A stretch of DNA of 18,831 bases from an uncultured Alistipes sp. (lineage in GTDB: Bacteria > Bacteroidota > Bacteroidia > Bacteroidales > Rikenellaceae), in the NCBI GenBank assembly GCA_900550375.1, contig URRP01000045.1, positions 1 to 18,831 on the forward strand, read 5' to 3'. Position numbers and translations under genes: made by a program. Of the stretch, positions 9,154 through 16,616 are shown piece by piece. Below the pieces are notes generated by a model, which saw only the letters and a list, made by a program, of their open reading frames with translations, searched no databases and had not been told where the DNA came from. Every line of letters begins with the position of its first letter. The stretch's first letter is position 1.

Positions 9154-9996
9154 TTAAATCGTTTCGATCGTGCGGGCTTCGACCCATCCCTTCTTGCCGT
9201 CGGCGATGACGATTTCGCGCCAGTCGCCCAGCTCGCTCACCGTCCGCACCTTCGTCCCCTCGTGCAGCACGAACAGGTCAGTCGACGCCTTGTCGGGCGA
9301 ACTCTTGACCGAGACCGATGAATTCATCACGATGGCCTCGGTGCTGTCGAGCAGTTCATGCCGTTCGGTCACGGCGAACGAGGTGGAGGCGGCGAAGACC
9401 AAGAGCATCACGAGCGTACCGTAGAAACCCGTCTTGCGCCACGCCAGTCTTCCGGCCAGCAGATAGAGCAGTACCAGCGCGAAGAGCAGCGCCAGCGCCG
9501 TCAGCGAGACGATGCTCCATGCCGTACATCCGAGCGACGTGCGCACCGACCGAACCCAGCTTTTGAGGAAGAACTCGGGTACCACCGCGATCTTGTCCTT
9601 GGTGAAGGTATTGGCCACGTCGAGGTTGTAACGGATATCCGCATCGCCGGGCGCAAGGCGCAGCGCGCGATTGTAAAAGAGAATCGCCTTACCGTAATGC
9701 CCCACCTTGAAATAGGCGTTGGCAAGGTTGTAATAGAGTTTATCGGACGCATAGCCGCGCAGCATCAGCTGCTGGTAGGCTTCGATCGCCCGGTGGTAAT
9801 CCGAATTGATATAGGCCGTATTGGCAGCATCCCACACCTGCTCGACGGCAGCCAGCGAGTTGATGCCGGCCTTCTGTACGGCCAGCGTTTCGGCCGTCGC
9901 AGCCACGAGCGAATCGCTGCCGCCCTGCGCCTGCACGACGGCGGTAAAACTCAGGAACAGGAGCAGCAGACTCCCAAAAATCCGTCTGGTTTTCAT
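9154..9996 (-). CDS. batE: BatE-type TPR/SH3 membrane protein
   Basis: 280 aa. A signal peptide covers residues 1-23 (ends VVQAQ). TPR-like helices lie at about 53-122 (AIEAYQQLMLRG, LYYNLANAYFKVGHYGKAI, LFYNRALRLAPGDADIRYNL). Two transmembrane segments follow at about 160-182 and 190-209, then a C-terminal bacterial SH3 domain at about 222-277 (VSVKSSPDKAST, GTKVRTVSELGDWREI, KKGWVEARTIETI). This order matches BatE of the Bacteroides aerotolerance operon. It starts 9 bp after the batD stop, so the two are co-transcribed. In other Bacteroidetes these proteins work at the cell envelope with the MoxR ATPase and VWA-domain proteins BatA and BatB; the biochemical role is not settled. Only batD and batE are present here. 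Confidence 0.85.
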   Translation of the reverse strand: MKTRRIFGSLLLLFLSFTAVVQAQGGSDSLVAATAETLAVQKAGINSLAAVEQVWDAANTAYINSDYHRAIEAYQQLMLRGYASDKLYYNLANAYFKVGHYGKAILFYNRALRLAPGDADIRYNLDVANTFTKDKIAVVPEFFLKSWVRSVRTSLGCTAWSIVSLTALALLFALVLLYLLAGRLAWRKTGFYGTLVMLLVFAASTSFAVTERHELLDSTEAIVMNSSVSVKSSPDKASTDLFVLHEGTKVRTVSELGDWREIVIADGKKGWVEARTIETI

Positions 9997-10005
9997 AGCA
10001 TCCTC

Positions 10006-11838
10006 CTATTTTTTAATCACCGATTCGAGTTTCGAAATAAAGTCTACCCCTTCGTTGTAGACGTCGCACATGCGGGCACCGGCCAACGGCGAGTACTGCG
10101 CCTCGTCGCAACGCGAGATGATCTCCGAGAAACATTGCGACAACTCCTGCGAAACACCCCGCTTATTCAGCTCCTCGCGCACGTTCTCCTTCGTCAGATT
10201 GGCCACCGGAATATTGAACTTGTCGCTCATATAGCCCCACAACGCCCGCAGCATCTCTTCATAGAACGCATGGCGATTCTCCTCCTTCATGAACTTCGCC
10301 GCGGTGCGGAAACGCTGCACGGCTACTTTATTGGCGCGTTTGCCGCGCATGAGCACCGCATTCTGACGGTCGCGGATCCGCTTGCGCAATGCGACGTATG
10401 CACCGGCGAACACACCCACAATCGCCGCCAGCAGCACGAAATAAAGCGTGCTGCCCATGAAGGGGCGTCCCTGCAAATGCAGATTCCCGCGTCCGAGTTT
10501 GATGAAACGGATATCCTGTCCCAGCAGTTTCACATCCTCCTTCGAAAGGCCCGTCACCACCTGCGCCGATCCGCCGCCGCCCGCATCGGGCGTGACGTTG
10601 ATCGACAGGCGCGCCGTCGAGAGGGTGATATACTGCTTTGTATCGGGATTGAAGTAGGTGAACTCCACCGGCGCGATCTCGTACTCCCCTTCGGCACGGG
10701 CGATAAAGGGATACTCGAACTGCCGATAGCCGGTCGTACCGGCCGCCGTGGTCTTCATCGACTCGGTCGTCTTGACATTGTACTGCTCGAACGAACTGGG
10801 CAGTGTCAGCTTGGGCGCCTGTACGAACGAGAGGTTGCCCGTACCCGAAATCTTGATCGTATAGGTCGCCGCCGAATTGGCCGCCAGCTCCGTCGAAGGG
10901 ACGTTCGACGCCATCGCGAACTTGCCGACCGCACCGCTGAAACTTGCCGGAGCACCTGTCGGCAGGTCGCGCACCGTCACTTTGACGTGCGCCGTACGCA
11001 GCGACCGGCGCACGTCATAAACCTCGTGGCCGCCGCCGAAGAAAGGGTCGGGATTGGGACTCTGCACCATCACCTGCGCCACGACATTCAGTTCGGCGGG
11101 TTCGATGGTCAGCTCGCCCGACTGCTGCGGGTAGAGCAGATACTCCTTGATAATCTGCGTTTCGTAGACCTTGCCGTTGTAGCGCTCGCGCTGGGGCTGT
11201 CCGTCCTGTTCGATCTCCTGTGCCCAGAACCCGTTGAACGACGGGAACTTGCTGCCGTTGTCGCCCCGCAGGTTGACACGGTAGTAGAGTTTGAGCGTCG
11301 CCCGAATCGGTTCGCCCTTGAAAGCGGTCGTACGCGACAGGACCATGCGCAGCAGAATATCGTCCTTGCCGACCTGCTGCTGCACGTCGGCCGTCTGCCC
11401 GCTCTGCGCCGCCTGCTTGCCGCCGCTGCCGCTCGGAACCTCGTCCACCACCTCGATCGGCAGCGCCTTGGTCTTGTATTCGCTCTTACCGACCCGAACG
11501 GAGGCCGCATTGATGGTAAAGTTACCCTCCTGCTGCGGCAAAAGCACATAGGTGATCGTGTAGTTGCTGCTGCGGGTCATCTGCCCGCCGACAATCTGAA
11601 TCGAACTGCCCTGCGACACGGCGGGACCGGCGATCACGTCGAACCCCTCGAACGAAGGAGCCGTAAAGGACCCTTCGTCGGGTTTGGCGTTGAGCGAGAA
11701 CTCGATGCGCACGGCTTCGCCCTTGGCTACGACCATCGGCGCCTTCACCTCGAAGGAGACCTTCTCGTCGGCGACCGCGACCGCTGCGCCGAGCACCATC
11801 AGCAAGGTCAGCATCCACGTATAAACGGTTCGTTTCAT
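10006..11838 (-). CDS. batD: BatD-family protein (Bacteroides aerotolerance)
   Basis: 610 aa from the ATG at 11838. The frame is open for another 28 codons upstream, but MKRTVYTWMLTLLMVLGAAV is a clear signal peptide, so this start is preferred. The exported part (about 23-460) consists of repeated beta-sandwich-like segments typical of BatD (VSFEVKAPMVVAKGEAVRIE, YTITYVLLPQQEGNFTI, YLLYPQQSGELTIEP). A transmembrane helix lies at about 462-484. The C-terminal cytosolic tail has LRALWGYMSDKFNIPVANLT and ends in a helical domain, as in Bacteroidetes BatD. It is followed after 9 bp by batE. The fumarase terminator lies upstream, so batD needs its own promoter; none with a good TAnnTTTG match was seen. 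No moxR, batA, batB or batC is next to it. Confidence 0.88.
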   Translation of the reverse strand: MKRTVYTWMLTLLMVLGAAVAVADEKVSFEVKAPMVVAKGEAVRIEFSLNAKPDEGSFTAPSFEGFDVIAGPAVSQGSSIQIVGGQMTRSSNYTITYVLLPQQEGNFTINAASVRVGKSEYKTKALPIEVVDEVPSGSGGKQAAQSGQTADVQQQVGKDDILLRMVLSRTTAFKGEPIRATLKLYYRVNLRGDNGSKFPSFNGFWAQEIEQDGQPQRERYNGKVYETQIIKEYLLYPQQSGELTIEPAELNVVAQVMVQSPNPDPFFGGGHEVYDVRRSLRTAHVKVTVRDLPTGAPASFSGAVGKFAMASNVPSTELAANSAATYTIKISGTGNLSFVQAPKLTLPSSFEQYNVKTTESMKTTAAGTTGYRQFEYPFIARAEGEYEIAPVEFTYFNPDTKQYITLSTARLSINVTPDAGGGGSAQVVTGLSKEDVKLLGQDIRFIKLGRGNLHLQGRPFMGSTLYFVLLAAIVGVFAGAYVALRKRIRDRQNAVLMRGKRANKVAVQRFRTAAKFMKEENRHAFYEEMLRALWGYMSDKFNIPVANLTKENVREELNKRGVSQELSQCFSEIISRCDEAQYSPLAGARMCDVYNEGVDFISKLESVIKK

Positions 11839-11910
11839 TCCGTAATATCGATTGACTGTTGTACTATCCTGAACGTAACGAAAAACAGGCCGTTTTATTG
11901 CCTGCGGTAC

Positions 11911-11950
11911 AAAACACACCACAGCCGGCTTCGAAAAGCCGATTGTGGTG
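11911..11950 (-). terminator. Rho-independent terminator of the fumarase gene
   Basis: On the minus strand CACCACA (11950-11944) pairs with TGTGGTG (11923-11917). An inner TCGGCTT/AAGCCGG stem is capped by a TTCG tetraloop, with one mismatch between the two stems. A GTTTTGT tract follows. It starts about 20 bp after the fumarase stop and insulates batD. Confidence 0.88.
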
Positions 11951-11971
11951 CGTATCAGACCTTTTCAGGCA

Positions 11972-13585
11972 TCAGTGCTTGAAGTCGGCAAAGAAATCGT
12001 TGCCCTTGTCGTCCACGATGATGAAGGCCGGGAAATCCTCGACGTAAATCTTGCGAACGGCCTCCATACCCAGTTCGGGGAAGTCGACCACCTCGACCGA
12101 CTTGATCGAGTTCTTGGCCAGAATCGCCGCCGGACCGCCGATCGAACCCAGATAGAAGCCGCCATGCTTCCGGCAGGCGTCGGTGACGGCCTGCGAACGG
12201 TTGCCCTTGGCCACCATCACCATCGAACCGCCGTGCGACTGGAACAGGTCGACATAGGGATCCATACGGCCGGCCGTCGTGGGACCGAACGAACCCGACG
12301 CCATCCCCTGCGGGGTCTTGGCAGGACCGGCGTAGTAGACCGGATGCTTCTTGAAGTATTCGGGCATCGGCTTGCCTTCGTCGAGCATCTGCTTGATACG
12401 GGCATGGGCGATGTCGCGCGCCACGATGAGCGTACCGCGCAGGTTCAGACGGGTCTTAATCGGATACTTCGTGAGAATCTCGCGCACCTTGTCCATCCCT
12501 TCGTCCAGATCGATGTCGACGGCAGGAGACATGGCGGGCGCCTGCTTGGGCAGGAACTGTGCGGGATTCTTCTCCAGCTGCTCGAGGAAGATGCCCTCGG
12601 GAGTGATCTTCGCCTTGATGTTGCGATCGGCCGAGCAGCTCACGCCGATGGCCACGGGACACGAAGCGGCATGACGCGGCGCACGGATCACGCGCACGTC
12701 GTGCACCAGATACTTACCGCCGAACTGCGCGCCCACGCCGCTCTCCTGACAGATTTTGAGCACCTTCTCCTCCCACTCCAGATCGCGGAAGCAGCGGCCG
12801 CCCTCGTTGCCCGACGTGGGCAGCGAATCGAGATAGCCTGCCGACGCCTTCTTCACGGTCGAGAGGCACATCTCGGCCGACGTTCCGCCGATGCAGATGG
12901 CCAGATGATAGGGCGGGCAGGCCGAAGTACCCAAATCCTTGATGTGAGTTTTGATGAACTCGGCGAGCGTCTTCTCGTTGAGCAGCGCCTTGGTCTGCTG
13001 GTAGAGGAAGGTCTTGTTGGCCGAACCGCCGCCCTTGGTGATAAAGAGGAACTCGTACTCCATGCCCGGATGGCCGCCGTAGATGTCGATCTGCGCCGGA
13101 AGATTCGTACCCGAGTTTTTCTCCTCGGTCATCGTGAAAGGAACCACCTGTGAATAACGGAGGTTGCGCTCCTTGTAGGTCTCGTAAACACCCCGCGCGA
13201 TGTACTCGGCATCGTTGGCTCCCGTATAAACGTCCTCGCCCTTGTGGCCGATGCAAATCGCCGTACCCGTATCCTGACAGGTCGGAAGTTCGCCCTCGGC
13301 CGAAACGCACTGGTTCAAGAGCATGGTGTAGGCCACGAACTTGTCGTTGTCGGAGGCTTCGGGGTCTTCGAGAATGTTGCGCAGCTTCTTCAGGTGCGAA
13401 GCACGCAGGTAGAACGACACGTCCGAATAGGCGGCTTTCGAAAGTTCTTCCAACCCCTTGGGATCGATCTTCAAAATCTTGCGGCCGTCGCACTCCACGA
13501 CGTTCACATGCTCCTTAGTCAACAGACGGTACTCCGTGGCGTCCTCGCCAACGGGGAACGGCTCCTGATAGATGAATTCTGCCAT
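11972..13585 (-). CDS. Class I fumarate hydratase ([4Fe-4S], single chain)
   Basis: Reversible hydration of fumarate to malate in central metabolism. It is 537 aa, close to E. coli FumA/FumB, with alpha and beta domains fused. The three cluster ligands are in the expected motifs: C103 (LPTCQDTGTA), C223 (SACPPYH) and C317 (VSCSADRN). The C-terminal beta domain shows YYAGPAKTP, GPTTAGRMDPY and GGPAAILAKN. The start at 13585 (MAEFIYQEPFPVG) is chosen for family similarity. The frame stays open upstream through the conserved leader element, and an in-frame ATG at 13714 could add 43 residues. Fe-S fumarases of this class are oxygen-sensitive, which suits an anaerobe. The gene is divergent from fructose-bisphosphate aldolase. 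Confidence 0.95.
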   Translation of the reverse strand: MAEFIYQEPFPVGEDATEYRLLTKEHVNVVECDGRKILKIDPKGLEELSKAAYSDVSFYLRASHLKKLRNILEDPEASDNDKFVAYTMLLNQCVSAEGELPTCQDTGTAICIGHKGEDVYTGANDAEYIARGVYETYKERNLRYSQVVPFTMTEEKNSGTNLPAQIDIYGGHPGMEYEFLFITKGGGSANKTFLYQQTKALLNEKTLAEFIKTHIKDLGTSACPPYHLAICIGGTSAEMCLSTVKKASAGYLDSLPTSGNEGGRCFRDLEWEEKVLKICQESGVGAQFGGKYLVHDVRVIRAPRHAASCPVAIGVSCSADRNIKAKITPEGIFLEQLEKNPAQFLPKQAPAMSPAVDIDLDEGMDKVREILTKYPIKTRLNLRGTLIVARDIAHARIKQMLDEGKPMPEYFKKHPVYYAGPAKTPQGMASGSFGPTTAGRMDPYVDLFQSHGGSMVMVAKGNRSQAVTDACRKHGGFYLGSIGGPAAILAKNSIKSVEVVDFPELGMEAVRKIYVEDFPAFIIVDDKGNDFFADFKH

Positions 13586-13623
13586 AATTGCGTTATTTTT
13601 TATCGTTAAATGTTCTTCTTCAA

Positions 13624-13683
13624 CAGTCGTTTTCTGCGCTCGACAGAGTCCGCACGCGGCCTCTGTCCTCGCTGATCGAAAAC
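13624..13683 (-). promoter_or_regulatory. Conserved 60-nt leader element, copy 1 (fumarase leader)
   Basis: Read on the minus strand, these 60 nt match 15138-15197 (plus) at 52 of 60 positions with no gap. Both copies start GTTTTCGATC and end GCGCAGAAAACGACTG. This copy can form CAGAG-CCGC/GCGG-CTCTG hairpin pairs, and its 5' GTTTTC can pair with the 3' GAAAAC. It ends 38 nt before the fumarase ATG and lies 63 nt after the -7 box. Function unknown: cis-regulatory RNA, leader peptide or dispersed repeat. Confidence 0.7.
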
Positions 13684-13746
13684 GGTGATTTCCGACAATC
13701 GCCCCTCGCCCCATGCAAGCAGCAAAACCTGTTGTTAGCGGGGTCA

Positions 13747-13778
13747 CAAAGATACGTAAAGTCGAGCGCAGAAGCAAA
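13747..13778 (-). promoter_or_regulatory. Fumarase promoter (TTTG-N20-TATCTTTG)
   Basis: On the minus strand TTTG (13778-13775), a 20-bp spacer and TATCTTTG (13754-13747) match the Bacteroidetes consensus exactly. The predicted leader is about 155 nt and contains the conserved element. A second perfect -7 box, TACCTTTG, lies at 13830-13823, without a good -33 box; it could be an additional weaker start. Confidence 0.8.
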
Positions 13779-13924
13779 CGTTTCGTTTGATTATGCCGAG
13801 ACGGAAGTATCTAAGGCGAAGCCAAAGGTACGAAAATGTTATGAAATAACCGACTGCGCTGCACTATTTTTAATTTATTAAAAAATATTCCGAACTCCCG
13901 CGCGGCGGTTTCTGAATTTTGTTG

Positions 13925-13932
13925 TATCTTTG
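13925..13932 (+). promoter_or_regulatory. Aldolase promoter -7 box
   Basis: TATCTTTG is a perfect TAnnTTTG match in an AT-rich stretch; TTTCTG at 13909-13914 is only a poor -33 candidate because the spacing is short. The predicted start near 13937 leaves a leader of about 57 nt before the ATG at 13995. Confidence 0.7.
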
Positions 13933-13994
13933 CATGGACTTCGAAAGAAATCCGAACGCAGAATCATTTTCAAATAACTCATAAAATTACGGTT

Positions 13995-14993
13995 ATGGTA
14001 TCTTACAAAGAACTCGGACTGGTGAATACACGCGAGATGTTCGCCAAAGCCATCAAAGGCGGTTATGCCATTCCTGCATTCAACTTCAACAACATGGAGC
14101 AGCTGCAGGCAATCATTTCAGCTTGTGTCGAGGCCAATTCGCCCGTTATCCTGCAGGTGTCGGCCGGCGCGCGCAACTATGCCAACCAGACGCTGCTGCG
14201 TTACATGGCACAGGGTGCTACGGAGTACGCCAAGGAGCTGAACGGCGGCAAGGGTATTCCGATCTGCCTGCACCTCGACCACGGCAACTCGTTCGAGCTG
14301 TGCAAGAGCTGCATCGACATGGGTTTCTCGTCGGTGATGATCGACGGTTCGTCGCTTCCCTACGACGAGAACGTAGCGCTCACGAAGAAGGTCGTCGAGT
14401 ATGCACACGCACATGACGTAACGGTCGAAGGCGAGCTGGGCGTTCTGGCCGGCGTAGAGGATGAGGTAGCGTCGGAAGTCGCTCACTACACCAAACCCGA
14501 AGAGGTGATCGATTTCGTAACGAAGACCGGCGTCGACTCGCTGGCCATCTCGATCGGCACGTCGCACGGCGCCAACAAGTTCAAGCCCGAGCAGTGCACC
14601 CGCAACGCCGAGGGCATTCTCGTTCCGCCCGAACTGCGTTTCGACATTCTGGCCGAGATCGAGCAGAAGCTCCCCGGATTCCCCATCGTACTGCACGGCG
14701 CATCGTCTGTTCCGCAGGAGTACGTGAAGATCATCAACACCCACGGAGGCAAGTTGCAGGATGCCGTCGGTATTCCCGAGGAGCAGCTCCGCAAGGCTGC
14801 CAAGAGCGCTGTATGCAAGATCAACATCGACTCCGACGGCCGTCTGGCTATGACCGCCGCCGTGCGCAAGATCTTCATCGACAAACCCGCCGAGTTCGAT
14901 CCCCGCAAGTATCTGGGTCCGGCCCGCGACGAGTTGAAGAAGCTCTATATGCACAAATGCGAGAACGTGCTGGGTTCGGCAGGCAAGGCTTAG
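13995..14993 (+). CDS. fba: Class II fructose-bisphosphate aldolase
   Basis: Zinc-dependent glycolytic/gluconeogenic enzyme that cleaves fructose-1,6-bisphosphate to DHAP and glyceraldehyde-3-phosphate; 332 aa. The class II metal and active-site motifs are clear: HLDHG at 93-97, VEGELG at 144-149, GTSHG at 188-192, LHGASSVP at 233-240 and KINIDSDGR at 275-283. Its own promoter and terminator flank it, so it is probably monocistronic. It is divergent from fumarase and upstream of the FAD oxidoreductase, whose promoter begins right at the end of the aldolase terminator. With PEPCK at the right end this makes a loose cluster of central-carbon genes, but no shared operon. Confidence 0.96.
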   Translation: MVSYKELGLVNTREMFAKAIKGGYAIPAFNFNNMEQLQAIISACVEANSPVILQVSAGARNYANQTLLRYMAQGATEYAKELNGGKGIPICLHLDHGNSFELCKSCIDMGFSSVMIDGSSLPYDENVALTKKVVEYAHAHDVTVEGELGVLAGVEDEVASEVAHYTKPEEVIDFVTKTGVDSLAISIGTSHGANKFKPEQCTRNAEGILVPPELRFDILAEIEQKLPGFPIVLHGASSVPQEYVKIINTHGGKLQDAVGIPEEQLRKAAKSAVCKINIDSDGRLAMTAAVRKIFIDKPAEFDPRKYLGPARDELKKLYMHKCENVLGSAGKA

Positions 14994-15019
14994 TCCTCCG
15001 CACGAAACTTTTTATTGAA

Positions 15020-15054
15020 GAAACGTCCGGTCTTTGCGCCGGACGTTTCTTTTT
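15020..15054 (+). terminator. Rho-independent terminator of the aldolase gene
   Basis: A perfect 11-bp stem (15020-15030 GAAACGTCCGG with 15039-15049), an 8-nt loop and T5 at 15050-15054. The -33 box of the next promoter begins two bases later. Confidence 0.92.
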
Positions 15055-15055
15055 A

Positions 15056-15087
15056 TTTGCTTTTTCACCGCAAAAAACATATATTTG
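15056..15087 (+). promoter_or_regulatory. Promoter of the FAD oxidoreductase (TTTG-N20-TATATTTG)
   Basis: TTTG at 15056-15059, a 20-bp spacer and TATATTTG at 15080-15087 fit the Bacteroidetes consensus exactly. The predicted start near 15092-15094 gives a leader of about 137 nt. The leader contains a perfect palindrome, CCGGAACGTTCCGG (15101-15114), and the conserved 60-nt element. Confidence 0.85.
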
Positions 15088-15137
15088 CCTACGAAAAGCA
15101 ACCGGAACGTTCCGGCTGCCGACGGATCGAAACGGCT

Positions 15138-15197
15138 GTTTTCGATCGGCGGGAGCAGAGGCCGCGTGTGGATTATGCCGAGCGCAGAAAACGACTG
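15138..15197 (+). promoter_or_regulatory. Conserved 60-nt leader element, copy 2 (oxidoreductase leader)
   Basis: Ungapped 52/60 match to the fumarase leader element, in the same orientation relative to the gene, ending 33 nt before the ATG. Its 5' end TTTCGATC (15140-15147) pairs perfectly with GATCGAAA at 15125-15132. Alternatively GTTTTC can pair with GAAAAC near the 3' end, so two exclusive folds are possible. The central hairpin is weaker than in copy 1 (one mismatch, two G-U). Confidence 0.7.
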
Positions 15198-15230
15198 TAA
15201 AAACAAACAAAAACCTAAATCGATACTTCT

Positions 15231-16604
15231 ATGAGTGAAAAACAGTTCATACACGCTCCGGCGCGCGAGATTCCCGTTCGTGCCGAGGTGGATATTCTGG
15301 TCGTGGGCGGCGGCCCCGCGGGCATCATGGCCGCCGAAGCGGCAGCGGGCGACGGGCTGAAGGTAATGCTCGTCGAGAGCCGCAGTTTCTTGGGCGGCAA
15401 CCTCACCATCGGGCTGCCCGTTCTCGGATTTCTGGGACACAAGGGGACGCAGATCATCAAGGGTCTGCCCCAGAACTTCATCGACCGGCTGCGGGCGCGC
15501 GGCGCGGCGAGCGAACACCGTCCCTGTGCCCTGCACATGAGTCTGACGATCATCGATCCCGAAGAGGCGAAGCGCACGGCGCTCGAAATCATGGAGGAGA
15601 AGGGGGTCGAAGTACTGCTGTACGCCTTCTGTACCGACGTCGTCAAGGAGGGCGACGTAGTGAAGGGCATTATCATCGAGAGCAAGGCGGGCCGCGAGGC
15701 GATTCTGGCCAAGACCGTGATCGACTGTACGGGCGACGGCGACGTGGCCTTCCGTGCCGGCGTGGAGTGCCACAAAGGCGACGCCGAAGGCGGTATGCAG
15801 CCCCCGACGCTGATGTTCTGCATGAAAGGCGTCGATGTACAACAGCTGCGCGACGCCATCGTCGACCACCCCGAAATCTACGATATGGACACCATGCCGG
15901 CCGAGCAGTTCCGCACCGGCAAATTCATCACCGTCGGGCTGCGCAACCAAATCGAACAGGCGCACGCCAAGGGCGTCCACATTCCCGTAGCCCGCACGAT
16001 CCTCATTACCGGATTGGCCGACGACGAGATATGGGTCAATATGACCCGCGTGAACGGCGTCGACTCGACCCTTCCCGAAAGCTACACGCACGGCGAGATC
16101 GAAGGCCGCAAGCAGGTTTATGAAGTGGCGGGTTATCTGCGCGAGTTCGTTCCGGGTTTCGCCGGAGCGCATCTGGAGAAGGTCGCTCCCTTCATGGGCA
16201 TCCGCGAGAGCCGTGTGATCGTCGGCAAATACGTCCTCACGGCCGAAGATATTCTCGAAGACCGCCGTTTTGCGGACGCCATTGCCGTGGCGGGCTATCC
16301 GGTGGACATCCACCACGCCAAGGGAGGCGACTGCACGCTCTACTGGTGCGACGACAGCTACGACATCCCCTACCGCACGCTGGTTCCGGCCGAGACGGGC
16401 AACCTGCTTGTGGCAGGGCGCTGTTCGTCGATGAACCACGAGGCGATGGCCTCGACACGCGTCATGTCGACCTGCATGGCGCTGGGCGAAGCAGCCGGAC
16501 GCGCCGCACGTCTGGCGTTGAAAGCCGGCGTGCAGCCCGCCGATCTCGACGTGGAGACGCTGCGCGCCGAACTGCGCGCCACAGGCGCCTATCTGCGCGA
16601 CTGA
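15231..16604 (+). CDS. FAD-dependent oxidoreductase, substrate unknown
   Basis: 457-aa flavoprotein of the FAD_oxidored type. The N-terminal Rossmann fold has VGGGPAG (25-31) with E49 at the end of the second strand for the ribose, followed by RSFLGGNLTIG. IDCTGDGDVA at 164-173 is the typical second FAD-contact motif. GIRESR at 323-328, then VGKYVLTAEDIL, are family hallmarks, and NLLVAGRCSS (391-400) with MASTRVMSTCMALGEAAG forms the C-terminal FAD-binding part. No signal peptide or Fe-S motif was seen, so it is probably cytosolic. It is monocistronic, between its own promoter and a convergent terminator. The reaction cannot be inferred from the sequence. The neighbouring AraC-type gene is convergent, so a regulatory link is only a possibility. 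Confidence 0.88.
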   Translation: MSEKQFIHAPAREIPVRAEVDILVVGGGPAGIMAAEAAAGDGLKVMLVESRSFLGGNLTIGLPVLGFLGHKGTQIIKGLPQNFIDRLRARGAASEHRPCALHMSLTIIDPEEAKRTALEIMEEKGVEVLLYAFCTDVVKEGDVVKGIIIESKAGREAILAKTVIDCTGDGDVAFRAGVECHKGDAEGGMQPPTLMFCMKGVDVQQLRDAIVDHPEIYDMDTMPAEQFRTGKFITVGLRNQIEQAHAKGVHIPVARTILITGLADDEIWVNMTRVNGVDSTLPESYTHGEIEGRKQVYEVAGYLREFVPGFAGAHLEKVAPFMGIRESRVIVGKYVLTAEDILEDRRFADAIAVAGYPVDIHHAKGGDCTLYWCDDSYDIPYRTLVPAETGNLLVAGRCSSMNHEAMASTRVMSTCMALGEAAGRAARLALKAGVQPADLDVETLRAELRATGAYLRD

Positions 16605-16616
16605 TCCTCTCCATAA

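Larger units (their letters stand above)
13586..13994. other. Divergent fumarase/aldolase spacer
   Basis: The 409-bp gap holds, from left to right: the fumarase 5' leader with the conserved 60-nt element (13624-13683), the fumarase promoter (13747-13778) with a second -7-like box further up, an AT-rich middle (about 13840-13890), and the aldolase promoter and leader. GATTATGCCGAG at 13789-13800 also occurs exactly in the oxidoreductase leader at 15171-15182. A 97-codon open frame across the gap has no coding support. Confidence 0.6.

Noticed and set aside
9161..9176. Resemblance of GTTTCGATCGTGCGGG to the start of the 60-nt leader element
   Set aside because: It is the coding end of batE (…TIETI stop); similarity covers only about 15 nt and does not continue.
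9358..11982. 874-codon open frame on the plus strand
   Set aside because: Antisense to batE and batD, which have signal peptides, membrane segments and family motifs; the long frame is a by-product of GC-rich codon usage.
13588..13881. 97-codon plus-strand open frame in the fumarase/aldolase spacer
   Set aside because: Spans the fumarase promoter and leader in antisense; no coding character.
15012..16439. 475-codon minus-strand open frame
   Set aside because: Antisense to the FAD oxidoreductase; no motifs, no start signals.
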